Shown one piece after another: positions 1-13,800 of a DNA stretch of 64,000 bases (the first letter of the stretch is position 1; each line of letters opens with the position of its first letter). The notes beneath the pieces were generated by a model, which saw only the letters and a program-made list of their open reading frames with translations, did no database searches and had not been told where the DNA came from. Origin of the DNA: Sapria himalayana (lineage: Eukaryota > Streptophyta > Magnoliopsida > Malpighiales > Rafflesiaceae); NCBI GenBank assembly GCA_029783825.1, contig JAREIK010003413.1, positions 262,586-326,585 of the forward strand, in the 5' to 3' direction. The position numbers and the translations under genes are program-made.

Positions 1-8
1 ATTATAAT

Positions 9-607
9 GAATACAAATAAAAATGAGATTTATTATTTATTATTTAGGTTATATAGGTTTAATGGTTTAAGTATTTAGGGGGTTTTGGGGTTTAGGAGTC
101 TAGAGATTTAAATGTTTAGGCATTTAGTGGTTTATAAGTTTTATTTAAATAATAAAATAATAAAAAAATTATTTTTGTTATTTTTTATCATTTTTGAAGG
201 TTATATCCTTTGAAAATATAATAATTTTTAAAATTTTTTCAAATGTAAATATAATATTTAGTTATAATAATCTTAATAATTATAAGACATTTAAATTCAA
301 TATAAGTAATTTTATTATCTAGATATTATAAAATTGATCAAATAATAAATTAATAAACTATTCTTAATTAGATTGATAGTAATTAAAATATAATTGCAAA
401 ACCTATATATAATGATTCAAAATCAAAGTAAAATATATTACTAAATAATAATTTTTTTTAAAAATTTTTACTTCTTTTTATAAGCATATATTTTTTTTGA
501 TTAAAAATAAATTATTAAAATTATAGTTGTCTCGCTCATTATTTATTTTGTAATAAATATTTCTATTGAAAATAAACTAATAAATAATTAAAATGAATAT
601 TTAAAAT
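9..607 (+). repeat. Representative full-length satellite monomer (variant A)
   Basis: This is one complete unit, given as a reference for the array. It starts at the GAATACAAATAAAAATGAGA register mark and ends where the next copy of that mark begins. It holds the telomere-like tract (about 52-140), the imperfect dyad around 193-217 (TTTTTGAAGG on the left arm against CCTTTGAAAA on the right) and the variant-A signature CCTATATATAATGATTC at 401. The same variant recurs from 11545, 21144, 57684 and 63129 on the + strand, and its signature appears near 35800 on the - strand. Confidence 0.85.
52..140 (+). repeat. Degenerate telomere-like (TTTAGGG-type) tract inside a monomer
   Basis: The stretch is a run of 6-8-bp words related to TTTAGGG: GGTTTAATGG, TTTAAGTATTTAGGGGG, TTTTGGGGTTTAGGAG, ATTTAAATGTTTAGGC and ATTTAGTGGTTTA. 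Equivalent tracts occur in each full monomer, for example about 11590-11670, 12835-12870, 22395-22465, 57720-57805 and 63180-63260. They read on the - strand (CCCTAAA, CCTAAATAC) in the inverted block. Plant telomeres are commonly (TTTAGGG)n; descent of this tract from telomeric repeat is an inference, since no long perfect array is present. Confidence 0.7.
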
Positions 608-2429
608 TATAATGAATACAAATTTAAATGAGATTTATGATTTATTATATGTTGTATCCCAGTTTAATGGTTTGATTATTTAGGAGTTTTGTCGTTTAGG
701 AGCTTATCAATTTATGTTTTTAGGTATTTAGTGGTTGATAGGTTTTATTTATATAATAAAAATAAAAATTCTTTTTTTAGATTTTTTCTGATTTTCAAAG
801 GTGAATAATCTTACTAATTTTTCTGATTTTCAAAGGTAAATTTTAAAAATAAAATAATTTTTAAAATTTTTTTGAAATGTGAATACTATGTATAATTATA
901 TTAATCTTACTAATTATATATCATATAAATTCAATATAAACAATTTTAATGATAGATATTATAATAATGATCAAAATTTAAATTAATAAACTATTATTAA
1001 TAATATATATATTAATTAAAATATATTTACAAAACACAAAATGATTCAAAATCAAATCAAAATATATTACTAAATAATAATATTTAATTTTTAAATTTGT
1101 CCTTTTTATAAGCTTATATTTTTTTTGATTAAAAATTAATTATTTAAATAATATTTGTCTTACTCGAAATTTATTTTGTAATTAATTTTTCTAAATAATT
1201 AAACTATAAATAATTAAAATGAATATTTAAAATTATAAAAAATAGAAATAAAAATGAAATTTATTATTTATTAAGTAGTATTTAGATGTTAAAATATTTT
1301 TGTATTTAGGGGTTTCGGGGTTTATGAGCTTACTAATTTATGTAAGTAAGCATGTAATGGTCTATAGGATTTATTTAAAAAATACAATAACTAAAAATTT
1401 ATTTTTATTATTTTTTCTGATTTTTTAAGAATATAACCTTTGAAAATATAATAATTTTTAAATTTTTTTCATAAGTGAATACAATATTAATTTATATTGA
1501 TCATAATAATTATATATCATATAAATTCAATATAAACAATTTTATTCATAGATATTCTAATAATTATCATAAAATAAATTAAAAATCTATTATGAATAAG
1601 TTTATATTACATAAAATATAATATCAAAACCTAAAATGATTCAAAATCACTGCAAAATATATTAATGAATAATAATTATTTATTTTTAAATTTTTATTCA
1701 TTTTATAAGCTTATCAAATTATTGATTAAAGATAATTTTTATAAATTATATTTTTAACTTATAATTTATTTTATAATTAATACATATATAAAAATAAAAA
1801 ACTAAATAATCAAAAAGAATTTTTAAAATTATAATGAAAACAAATAAAAATGAAATTTATTAATTATTATTTAGGGTATACCGATTTAAAGGATTATCTA
1901 TATAGGGTATCAGGATTTTGTAGTTTAGTGATTTAAATGCTTAGGTATTTAGTAATGTGTAGGTTTTATTTAAACAATAGAATAACAAAGAAAAAATATT
2001 TTTTTTTCACATTTTCAATGGTTATAACCTTTGAAAATGTAATAATTTTAAACTTTTTTTCAAATGTTAATACAATATTTAGTTATAATAATCATTATAT
2101 TTATATATCATATAAATTCAATATAAACATTTTTATTGATAAATATTCTAATAATGATGAAAAAATAACATAATAATCTATTATTAATAAGATAAATGTC
2201 AATTTAAATATAATTACAAACCCTAAAATGATTCATAGGCAAAGCAAAATATATTACAATATAATAATTTTTTGTTTTGAATTTTTTTTTTCTTTTAAAA
2301 AGTTTATATATAATTAGTTGATGAAAAATAATTTACATAAATTATATTTGTGTAACTTTTATATTATTTTGTATTTAATATTTATTAAAAATAAACAAAT
2401 AAATAATTAAAATGAATATTTAAAATTGT

Positions 2430-2575
2430 AATTAAAAATAATGAGATTTATTATTTATTATATAGGGTATACTGGTCTAATTTAAATTATATCTGTCTTA
2501 CTAATAATTTATTTTGTAATTTATATATCTATAAAAATAAACTGAAAATTAATTAAGATAAAAATTTAAAATTAT
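2430..2575 (+). repeat. Short (~140-bp) internally deleted monomer variant
   Basis: A GGGTATACTGGTCTAATTT start is joined directly to the monomer 3' part (ATATCTGTCTTACTAATAAT to AAAATTTAAAATTATACTG), so the telomere-like tract, dyad and middle of the monomer are absent. The same truncation recurs near 3770-3905, 8475-8610, 13340-13480, 14690-14820, 18300-18440, 23550-23690, 24885-25025, 47900-48035, 52140-52270 and 60095-60230, and on the - strand near 27100-27190, 30800-30905 and 44760-44860. One deletion event has evidently been propagated through the array. Confidence 0.75.
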
Positions 2576-4690
2576 ACTGAATAAAAATTAAAATGATATT
2601 TATGATTTTTTATTAATGTATACTTGTTTAATGGTTTACATATTTATAGGTTTTGTCTTTTAGAAGTTTAGTGATTTAGGTTTTTAGGCATTTAGAGGTT
2701 TATTGGTTTTATTTAATCAATAAAACCAAAAAAAAATTTGTAATTTTTTCTCATTTTCATAGGTTATATAACCTTTGAAAATATAAAAATATATAAATTT
2801 TTTTGAAATGTGAATATAATATTTAATTATAATAATATTAATAATTATATATGATATAAATTCAATATAAATAATTTTATTGATAGATATTATAATAATG
2901 ATCAAAAATTAAATTAATAAACTATTAATAATAAGATAGATATTAATTAAAAAATATTTACAAAACCCAAATTGATTCAAAATTAAATTAAAATATATTA
3001 CTAAATAATAATTTTTGTTTTTTAGTTTTTGCTTCTTTTTATCAGCTTATATATTTTTTTTGATGAAAAATAAATTATTTTATTTATATTTGTCGCACTC
3101 ATAATTTATTTTATAATAAATATTTCTATAAAATTAAACCAATAAATAATTAAAATAAATATATAAACTATAATAAATAGAAATTAAAATTAGATTTATT
3201 AATTATTATGTATTAAATAGCAGTTTAATGGTTTATGTATTTAGGTATTACGGGGTTTAGGTGTTTACTGATTTAATTGTGTAGGCATTTAGTGGTTTAT
3301 AGGTTTTATTTAAAAAATAAAATAACAAAACATTTATTTTTTATTATTTTTTGATATTTTCAAAGGTTATCACCTTTGAAAATATAATAATTTTTAAATT
3401 GTTTTCAAATGTGAATTCAATATTTAGTTATAATAATCAATATTTTTATATATCATATTTCAACATAAATAATTTTAGTGAGAAATATTCTAATAATGAT
3501 CAAAAAATAAATTAATAATCTATTATTAATACGATAGATATCATTTTAAATATAATTACAAAACATAAAATGATTCATAAAGCAAAATATATTACTATAT
3601 AATAAATTTTTGTTTTGAATTTTTTTTTATTTTAAAAAGTTTATCTATATTTTTTTGATTAAAAATAATTTACATAAATTATATTTGTCTAACTCATAAT
3701 TTATTTTTAAATTAATATTTATATAAAAATAAAAAATTAATAATTAAAATAAATATTAAAAATTATAATGAAAAAAAATGAGATTTATTATTTATTTTTT
3801 CGGGTATACCGGTTTAATTTAAGTTATATCTGTCTCACTAATAATTTATTTTGTAATTAATATTTCTATAAAAATAAACTGATAAATAATTAAAATAAAT
3901 ATTAAAAATTATACTGAATAAAAATTAAAAAGAGATTTATGATTTATTATTAATGTATACCAGTATAATGGTTTAAGTATTTTGATGTTTTGTCGTTTAT
4001 GAGTTTAGCGATTTATGTTTTTAGGCATTTTGTGATTTATAGGTTTTATTTAAATAATAGAATAACAAAAAAAATTGTAATTTTTTGTCATTTTCAAATG
4101 TTATAAACTTTGAAATTTTAATAATATTTAAAATTTGTTTGAAATTTGAATACAATATTTTGTTAAAATAATTTTAATAATTCTATATCATATAAAATAA
4201 ATATATAACAATTTTATTGATAGATATTATAATAATGATCAAAAATTAAATTAATAAACTATTTATTATAAGATAGATATTAATTAAAAAATATTTGCAA
4301 AACCCAAATTGATTAAAAATTAAAGTAAATTATATTAGTTGATAATAATTTTTAATTTTTAATAATACTTCTTTTAAAAGCATATATATATTTTTTGATT
4401 AAAAATAAATTATTTAAATTATATGTGTCGCACTCATAATTTATTTTGTAATAAAAATTTCTATAAAAATAAACTAATAAATAAGTAAAATGAATAATTA
4501 TAATAATAATAAATTGAAATAAAAATTCAATTTATTAAATATTAAGTATTATATAGCGGATTAATGGTTTATGTATTTAGGTAGTACGGGGTTTAAGAGT
4601 TTACTGATATAACTGTGTATGCATTTAGTGGTTTATATGTTTTATTTAAAAAATAAAATAACATAAAATTTATTTTTATTATTTTTTCAT

Positions 4691-4716
4691 ATTTCCAAAG
4701 GTTAACCTTTGGAAAT
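4691..4716. repeat. Perfect 26-bp palindrome, symmetrically altered dyad
   Basis: ATTTCCAAAGGTT is followed immediately by its reverse complement AACCTTTGGAAAT. Relative to the usual dyad half TTTCAAAGGTTA, one extra C has appeared in the left arm and a matching G in the right arm, and the central TA/TA has been lost on both sides. Symmetry was kept although both arms changed. Confidence 0.9.
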
Positions 4717-7700
4717 ATTAAAATTTTTAAATTTTTTTCGAAAGTGAATTCAATATTTAGTTATAATAATCATTATATTTATATATCATATAAATTCAAT
4801 ATAAACAATTTTATTGATAAATATTCTAATAATGATCAAAAAATAAATTAATAAACAATTATTAAATAGATAGATTTCAATTAAAATATAATTACAAAAT
4901 CTAAAATGATTCAGAAGGAGACCAAAATATATTACTATATAATAAATTTTAGTTTTTGAATTTTTTTTCTTTTTATAAGTTTATATATATTTTTCGATGA
5001 AAAATAATTTATATAAATTATATTTGTCTAACTCATAATTTATTTTGTAATTAATATTTATATAAAAATAAACGAATAAATAATTAAAATGAATATTTAA
5101 AATTATAATGAAAAAAATAATATAGAGATTTATTATTTATTATATAGGGTTACCAGTTTAAAAGGATTATTATTTATTATTTAGGGTTTTAGAGATTTAG
5201 GAGTTATTGATTTAAGTGTTTAGGCATTTAGTGGTTTATAGGTTTTATTTAAACAATGAAATACAAAAAATATATATTTTATTTATTTTTTCAAATTTTC
5301 ATAGGTTATAACCTTTGAAAATTAATAATTTTAAAATTTTTTTCAAAAGTGGATTCAATATTTAGTTAGAATAATCATTATATTTAAATATCATATAAAT
5401 TCAATATAAATAATTTTATTGTTAAATATTCTAATAATGATCAAAAAATAAATTAATAATCTATTATTAATAAGATAGATATCAATTAAAATATAATTAC
5501 AAAAGGAATAAAGATTCAGAAGCAAAGCAAATTATATTATTATATAATAATTTTTTGTTTTTAATTTTTTTTTCTTTTAATAAGTTTATCTATATTTTTT
5601 TTGATGAAAAATAATTTATAAAAATTATAAACATCTAATGCATAATTTATTTTGTAATTAATATTTATAATAAATTAAACAAATAAATAATTAAAATAAA
5701 TATTTAAAATTATAATGAAAAAAATAAAAATGAGATTTATTGTTTATTATTTAAGATATAACTGATTAAAAAAATTATCTATTTAGGGTTTACGAGATTT
5801 AGAAGTTATTCATTTAAGTATTTATGAATTTAGTGGTTTATAAGTTTTATTTAAACAATGAAATAATAAATAAATTATTTTTGATATTTTTTCAAATTTT
5901 CAAAGGTTTTAACATTTGAAAATATAATAATATTAAAATTTTTTAATATGTGAATACAATTTTTAGTAATAATAATTATCATAACTATATATAATATAAA
6001 CTAAATATAAACAATTTTATTGATAGATATTATATCAATTATCAAAAAATAAATTAATAGACTATTATTAATATGATAGATATAAATTAAAATGTAATTA
6101 CAAAAACTTAAATGATTAAAAATCAAACTAAATTTATTACTAGATAATAATTTTTGTTTTTTAGTTTTTAGTTCATTTTATAAGATTATATATTTTTTTT
6201 GATAAAAAATAAATTATTTAAATTATATTTGTATCACTCATAATTTATTTTGTAATTAATATTTCAATAAATTATTTAAATTATATTTAAGGTTTACGAG
6301 TTTAAAGGTTTAAGTATTTAGGGGATTCGAGGTTTAGAAGTTTATAAATTTATGTGTTTAGCTATTTAATGGTTTATAAGTTTTATTTAAATAATGATAT
6401 AAATAAAAATTTATTTTTCGTTATTTTTTCTCATTTTTTAAGGTTATAAACCTTAAAAATATAACAATTTTTAATTTTTTTTAAAATGTGAATACTATAT
6501 TTAGTCTTGATAATATTAAAAATTATATATCATATAAATTCAATATAAACAATTATATTGATAGATATTATATTAATGATTAAAAAATAAATTAATAAAC
6601 TATTATAAATAAGATAGATATTATTTAAAATATATTTTCAAAACTCAAATTTATTCAAAATCAAAGTAAAATAAATTACTAAATAATAATGTTTTTCATG
6701 TTTTGCTTCTTTTTATAAGTATATATTTATTATTCTTAAAAGTATATTATTTAAATTATATTTGTCTTCCTCATATTATATTTTGTAATTTATAATTATA
6801 TAAAAATAAACTAAAAAATAAATAAAATGAATATTTAAAATTATAATGAATACAAATAAAAGTAAAATTTATTATTTATTATTGAGAATATACAGTTTTA
6901 ATGGTTTAGGTATCTAGGTGTTTATGCTTTTAGTGATTTATAGTTTTTATTTAAAGAATGAAAAAACAAAAAATTTAATATTTTGTTTATTTTTAATTTT
7001 TGAAGGTTATAACCTTTGAAAATATAATAATTTTAAATTTTTTTTAAATGTGAATATAATATTTATTTATGATAATCTTAATAATTATATATAAATTAAA
7101 CTCAATATAAATAATTTTATTAATAGATATTATAATAATGATCAATAAATAAATTATTAAACTATTATTAATAAGAATGATATAAATTAAAATATTTTTG
7201 CAAAATCTAAAATGATACAAAATCAAAATAAAATATTTTACTAAATAATAAATTTTTGTTTTTAAAATTGTGCCTATTGTTATAAGCTAATATTTTTTTT
7301 GATAAAATATAAATATTTTAAATTATATCTGTCTCACTAATAATTTATTTTGTAATTAATATTTCTATAAAAATAAACTGATAAATAATAAAATAAAAAT
7401 TTAAAATTATACTGAATAAAAATTAAAATGAGATTTATGATTTATTATTAATGTATACCAGTTTAATGGTTTTGAGATTTAAAATTTTCTGAAATGTGAA
7501 TACAATATTGTGTTATAATATTATTAATAATCATACATCAAATAAATTCAATATAAACAATTTTATTGATAGTTATTATAATAATGATCAAAAATTAAAT
7601 TAATAAACTATTAATAATAAGATAGATATTCATTAAAAAATATTTACAAAGCCCAAATTGATTCAAAATTAAAGTAAAATATATTACTTAATAATAATTT

Positions 7701-8792
7701 TTAATTTTTAAATTTTACTTCTTTTATAAGCTTATATAAATTTTTTTATTAAAAATAAATTATTTAAATTATATTTGTCTTGCTCATAATTTATTTTGTA
7801 ATAAATATTTCTATAAAAATAAACTAATAAATAATTAAATGAATAATTAAAATTATAATAATTAGAAATAAAAATTAGATTTATTAATTATTATATATTA
7901 TATAGTGGTTTAATGGTTTATGTATTTAGGGATTACGGGGTTTAGAAGTATACTAATTTAATTGTGTATGCATTTAGTATTTTATAGGTTTTATTTAAAA
8001 AATAAAATAACAAAAAATTTATTTTTATTATTTTTTAATATTTTCAAAGGTTATAAAATTTTAAATATATAATAATTTTTAAATTTTTTTCAAAAGCGAA
8101 TTCAATATTTAGTTATAAATATCATTATATTTATATATCATATAAATTCAATATAAATAATTTTAGTGATTAATATTCTAATAATGATCAAAAAATAAAT
8201 TAATAATCTATTATTAATATGATATATATCAATTAAAATATAATTACAAAACATAAAATGATTCATAAGCAAAGCAAAATATATTACTATATAATAATTT
8301 TTTGTTTTGTAATTTTTTTTCTTTTAATAAGTTTATCTAAATTTTTTTTGATGAAAAATAATTTATATAAATTATATTTGTCTAACTTATAATTTATTTT
8401 TTGATTAATATTTATATAAAAAATAAACAAATAAATAATTAAAATGAATATTTAAAATTATAATGAAAAAAAAATGAGATTTATTCTTTATTAGTTAGGG
8501 TATACCAGTTTAATTTAAATTATATCTGTCTCACTAATAATTTATTTTGTAATTAATATTTCTATAAAAATAAACTGATAAATAATTAAAATAAAAATTT
8601 AAAATTATAGTGAATAAAAATAAAAAGTAGATTTATGAATTATTATTAATGAATAACAGTTTAATATTTTAAGTATTTAGAGGTTTTGTCGTTAAGGACT
8701 TTAGCGATTTATGTTTTTAGGCATTTAGTGGTTTATATGTTTTGTTTAAACAATTAAATAACAAAAAAATTATTTTTGATATTTTTTCACAT

Positions 8793-8814
8793 TTTCAAAG
8801 GTTAACCTTTGAAA
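8793..8814. repeat. Perfect 22-bp palindrome (dyad without central TATA)
   Basis: TTTCAAAGGTT is followed by its reverse complement AACCTTTGAAA. The same shortened form occurs on the inverted block at 26254-26275. It lies at the standard dyad position of the monomer, just downstream of the telomere-like tract and the short AT spacer. Confidence 0.9.
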
Positions 8815-10765
8815 TATAATAATTTTAAAATTTTTTAAAAATGTTAATACAATATTTAGTAATAATAATCTTTATAATTATATATAATATAAACTAAATA
8901 TAAACAATTTTATTCATAGATATGATATCAATTATCAAAAAATAAATTAATATTTTATTTTTATTATGATGGATATAAATTAAAATATAATTGCAAAACC
9001 TAAAATTATTCAAAATCCAAGTAAAATGTATTACTAAATAATATTTTGTTTTTTAGTTTTTGATCTTATTATAAGCTTATATATTTTTCTGATGAAAAAT
9101 AAATTATTTAAATTATATTTGTATCACTCATAATTTATTTTGTCATTAATATTTTAATAAATTATTTAAATTATATTTTAGGATTATGAGTTTAAAGGTT
9201 TTAGTATTTAGGGGCTTTTTTGTTTAGGAGTTTAGATGTTTAAGTGTTTAGGCATTTAGTGGTTTATAAGTTTTATTTAAACAATGATATAGCAAAATAT
9301 TTATTTTTATTATTTTTTATAATTTTGAAGATTATATCCTTTGAAAATATAATAATTTTTAAATTTTTTTAAATGTAAATATAATATTTATTTATAATAA
9401 TCTTCATAATTATAATTCATTTAAATTCAATATAAATAATTATAGTGCTAGATATTGTAATTATGATCAAAATAGAAATTAATAAACTATTATTAATTAA
9501 ATAGTTATTATTTAAAAAGTATTTGAAAATCTAAATTTATTCAAATCAAAGTAAAATATATTACTAAATAATAATTTTTTTAATGTTTTGCTTTTTTTAT
9601 AAGTTTATATTTTTGTTATTAAAAATAAATAATTTAAATTATATTTGTCTTACTCATAATTTATTTTGTAATTTATAATTTTAAAATAATAAACTACTAA
9701 ATAATTAAAATGAATATTTAAAATTATAATAAATACAAATAAAAGTGAGATTTATTATTTATTATTCAGGATATATCGGTTTAATGGTTTAAGTATTTAG
9801 GTGTTTTATGGTTTAGGAGTATAGTGATTTAATAATTTAGACCTTTAGTGATTTATAGTTTTTATTTAAAGAATAAAAAAACAAAAAATTTAATTTTTTG
9901 ATTTTTTCTAATTTTTGAAGGTTTTAACCATTGAAAATATAATAATTTTAAATTTTTTTTAAATGTGAATAGAATATTTAGTTATAATAATCTTAATAAT
10001 TATATATAATGTAAACTCAATATAAATAATTTTATTGATAGATATTATAATAATGATCAATAAATAAATTAATAAACTTGTATTTATAAGAATGATATAA
10101 ATTAAAATATAATTGTCAAATCTAAAATAATTCAAAATCAAAATAAGATATATTATTAAGTAATAATTTTTTATTTTTAAAATTTTGCCTCTTTTTATGA
10201 GCATTTTTTATTTGATGAAAAATAAATTATTTAAATTATATATGTCGCACTAATAATTTATTTTGTAATTAATAGTTCTATAAAAATAAACTGATAAATA
10301 ATTAAAATAAATATTTAAAAGTATAATGAATACTAATAAAACTGAGATTTATGATTTATTATTTAGATTATACTAATTTAATGTTTTAAGTATTTATGGG
10401 CTTCGGGGTTTAGAAGTTTAGTCATTTTAGTATTTAGTCATTTAGTGGTTTATAGGTTTTATATAAAAAATAAAATAACAAAAAATTTAATTTTGTTATT
10501 TTTTCTCATTTTTGAAGGTTATAACCTTTGAAAATATAATAAATTTTAATTTTTTTTAAAAGCGAATACAATATGAAGTTATAATAATCATAATAATTAT
10601 ATAACATATAAATTCAATATAAACTATTTTATTGATATTTATTATAATAATGATCTTAAAAAAATAATAACATATTATTAATAAGATAAATATTGTTTAA
10701 AATATATTTGCAAAACCTAAAATGACTCAAAATCAAAGTGAAATATTTTACTAAATATTAATTTT

Positions 10766-10813
10766 AAATTTTTAAATTTTTAAATTTTTAAATTTTTAAA
10801 TTTTTAAATTTTT
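10766..10813 (+). repeat. (AAATTTTT)6 minisatellite in one monomer
   Basis: Six perfect head-to-tail 8-bp units lie at the place where sister monomers have a single short AATTTTTAAATTTTTG stretch (about 56915 and 62370). This is a local slippage expansion restricted to this unit. Confidence 0.95.
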
Positions 10814-13800
10814 GTATCTATTTATAAGCCTATATATTTTTTGATGAAAAACAAAATATTTAAATTATATTTGTCTCACTAATAATTTAATTTTTAACTT
10901 ATATTTCTATAAAAATAAACTAATAAATAATTAAAATGTATATTTAAAATTGTAATGAATACTAATAAAAATGAGATATATGATTTATTATTTAGGGTAT
11001 AACTATTTAATGTTTAAGTTTTTTGTGGTTAATGAGTGTATTGATTTATATGTTTGCACGTTTAGGTGTTTATAGGTTTTATTTAATCAAAGAAATAACA
11101 AAAAATTTATTTTTATGAATTTTCGTGATTTTCAAAGGTTATGACCTTTGAAAATATAATTATTTTTTAATCTTTCTAAAATATGAATAGAATACTTAGT
11201 TATAATAATCTTAATAATTATATTTGATGTAAATTTAAAATAAAAAATTTTATTAATATATATTATTAAAATGATCGAAAAATAAATTAATAAACTATTA
11301 TTAATAAGATAGATATTAATTAAAATATATTTGTAGAACCCAAAATAATTCAAAATCAAAGTAAATTATATTACTAAATAAAATTTTAAATTTTTGAAAA
11401 TTTATTTTTTTTATAAGCTTATATTTTTTTTCATAAAAAATAATATATAAAAATTATATATGTCTCACCCATTATTTAATTTGTAATTAATATTTCTATA
11501 AAAATAAACTAAAAAATAATTAAAATGAATATTTAAAATTATAATGAATACAAATAAAAATGAAATTTATTATTTATTATTTAGGTTATATAGGTTTAAT
11601 GGTTTAAGTATTTAGGGGTTTTTGGGGTTTAGGAGTCTAGAGATTTAAATTTTTAGGCATTTAGTGGTTTAAAAATTTTATTTAAATAATAAAATAATAA
11701 AAAATTATTTTTGTGATTTTTTATCATTATTGAAGGTTATAACCTTTGAAAATATAATAATTTTTAAATTTTTTTCTAATGTAATTATAATATTTAGTTG
11801 TCTTAACTTAATAATTATGAAACATTTTAATTTAATATAAGTAATTTTATTATCCGATATTATAAAAATGATCAAATAATAAATTAATAAACTATTATTA
11901 ATATGATTGATCACAATTAAAATATAATTACAAACCCTATATATAATGATTCAAAATCAAATTAAAATAAATTACTAAATAATAATTTTTTTTAAAATTT
12001 TTACTTCTTTATATAAGCTTATTTTTTTCTGATTAAAAAAAATTATTAAAATTATATTTGTCTCACTAATTATTTATTTTGTGTTTGATATTTCTATAAA
12101 AAATAAACTAATAAATAATTAAAATGAATATTTAAAATTATAATGGATACAAATTAAAATGAGATTTATGATTTATTATATATGGTATACCTGTTTAATG
12201 GTTTGATTATTTAGGAGTTTTGTCATTTAGGAGTTTAGCAAATTATGTTTTTAGGCATTTAGTGGTTTATAGGTTTTATTTATATAATAAAAATTTAAAA
12301 TTATTTTTTTGATTTTTTCTAAATTTTTAAAGGTATAATCTTTGAAAATAAAATAATTTTTAAAATTTTTTGAAATGTGAATACAATGTATATTTATATT
12401 AATCTTACTAATTATATATCATATAAATTCAATATAAATAATTTTAATGATAGATATTATATTAATGATCAAAAATTAAATTAATATTCTATTATTAATA
12501 ATATAAATATTAATTAAAATATATTTACATAACACGAAATGATTCAAAATCAAATCAAAATATATTACTAAATAATAATATTTAATTTTTAAAATTTTCC
12601 TTCTTTTTATAAGCTAATATTTTTTTTATTAAAATAAATTATTTAAATAATATTTGTATCACTCGAAATTAATTTTGTAATTAATTTTTCTAAAAAATTA
12701 AACTATAAATAGTTAAAATGAATATTTAAAATTATAATAAATAAAAATAAAAATGAGATTTATTATTTATTAAGTATTATATACCTGTTAAAAGGTTTAT
12801 GTATTTAGGAGTTTCGGGATTTATAAGCTTACTGATTTAAGTAAGTAAGCATTTAATGATATATAGGTTTTATTTAAAAAATGAAATAACAAAAAATTAA
12901 TTTTTATTATTTTTTCTCATTTTTTAAGGTTATAACATTTGAAAATATAATAATTTTTAAATTTTTTTTAAAAGTGAATACAATATTTAGTTATAATAAT
13001 CATTATATTTATATATCATATAAATTCAATATAACCAATTTTATTGATAAATATTCTAATAATGATCAAAAAATAAATAAATAATCTATTATTAATAAGG
13101 TAGATATCAATTAAAATATAATTACAAAACCTAAAATAATTCAGAAGCAAAGCAAAATATATTACAATATAATAATTTTTTGTTTTGATTTTTTTTAAAT
13201 AAGTTTATCTATATTTTTTGATTAAAAATAATTTATATAAATTATATTTGTCTAACTCAATTTATTTTGTAATTAATATTTATATAAAAATAAACAAATA
13301 AATAATTAAAATGAATATTTAAAATTATAAAGAAAGAAAAAATGAGATTTATTAATTATTATTTAGGGTATATCGGTTTAATTATAATTATATCTGTCTC
13401 AATAATAATTTATTTTATAATTAATATTTCTATAAAAATAAACTGATAAATAATTAAAATAAAAATTTTAAATTATACTGAATAATAATTAAAATGAGAT
13501 TTATGATTTATTATTAATGTATACCAGTTTATGGTTTAAGTATTTAGATGTTTTGTCATTTGAAAATTTAGCGATTTATGTTTTTAGGAATTTAGTGGTT
13601 TATAGGTTTTATTTAAACAAAAAAATAATAAACAAATGTTTATAATTTTTTCTGATTTTCATAGGTTATAACCTTTGAAATATAATAATATTTAAATGTT
13701 TTTAAATGTAAATATAATATTTTGGTTATAATAATATTAATAATCATATATCATATAAATTTAATATAAACAATTTTATTGATAGATATTATAATAATGA

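Larger units (their letters stand above)
1..4548 (+). repeat. Higher-order segment, copy 1 (collinear with 21136-25670)
   Basis: The series of monomer variants here (A, B, C, D, short variant, F, G, short variant, F, start of G) is found again, same order and orientation, about 21.1 kb downstream. Matching landmarks include AGATGTTAAAAT (1284 and 22382), GGATTTTGTAG (1913 and 23012), the TTAGGTATTA tract of variant G (3241 and 24355) and AAATTGAAATAAAAATTCAA (4511 and 25634). Offsets stay between 21098 and 21135, so the two segments differ only by small indels and substitutions. The left limit is the window edge. Confidence 0.8.

Noticed and set aside
1937..2173. 78-codon + strand frame rich in Phe, Ile, Asn, Tyr
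   Set aside because: It is a translation of a satellite monomer. Near-identical peptides arise from other monomers (for example 23077-23280 and, on -, 31178-31411) and are broken at random by indels that ignore frame.
9959..10204. 81-codon - strand frame predicted to be hydrophobic, like a small membrane protein
   Set aside because: The hydrophobic look comes from AT-rich codons (Ile, Leu, Tyr, Asn). The same frame recurs at 7044-7226, 29704-29892 and 61579-61761 with non-coding-type changes and sits in satellite.
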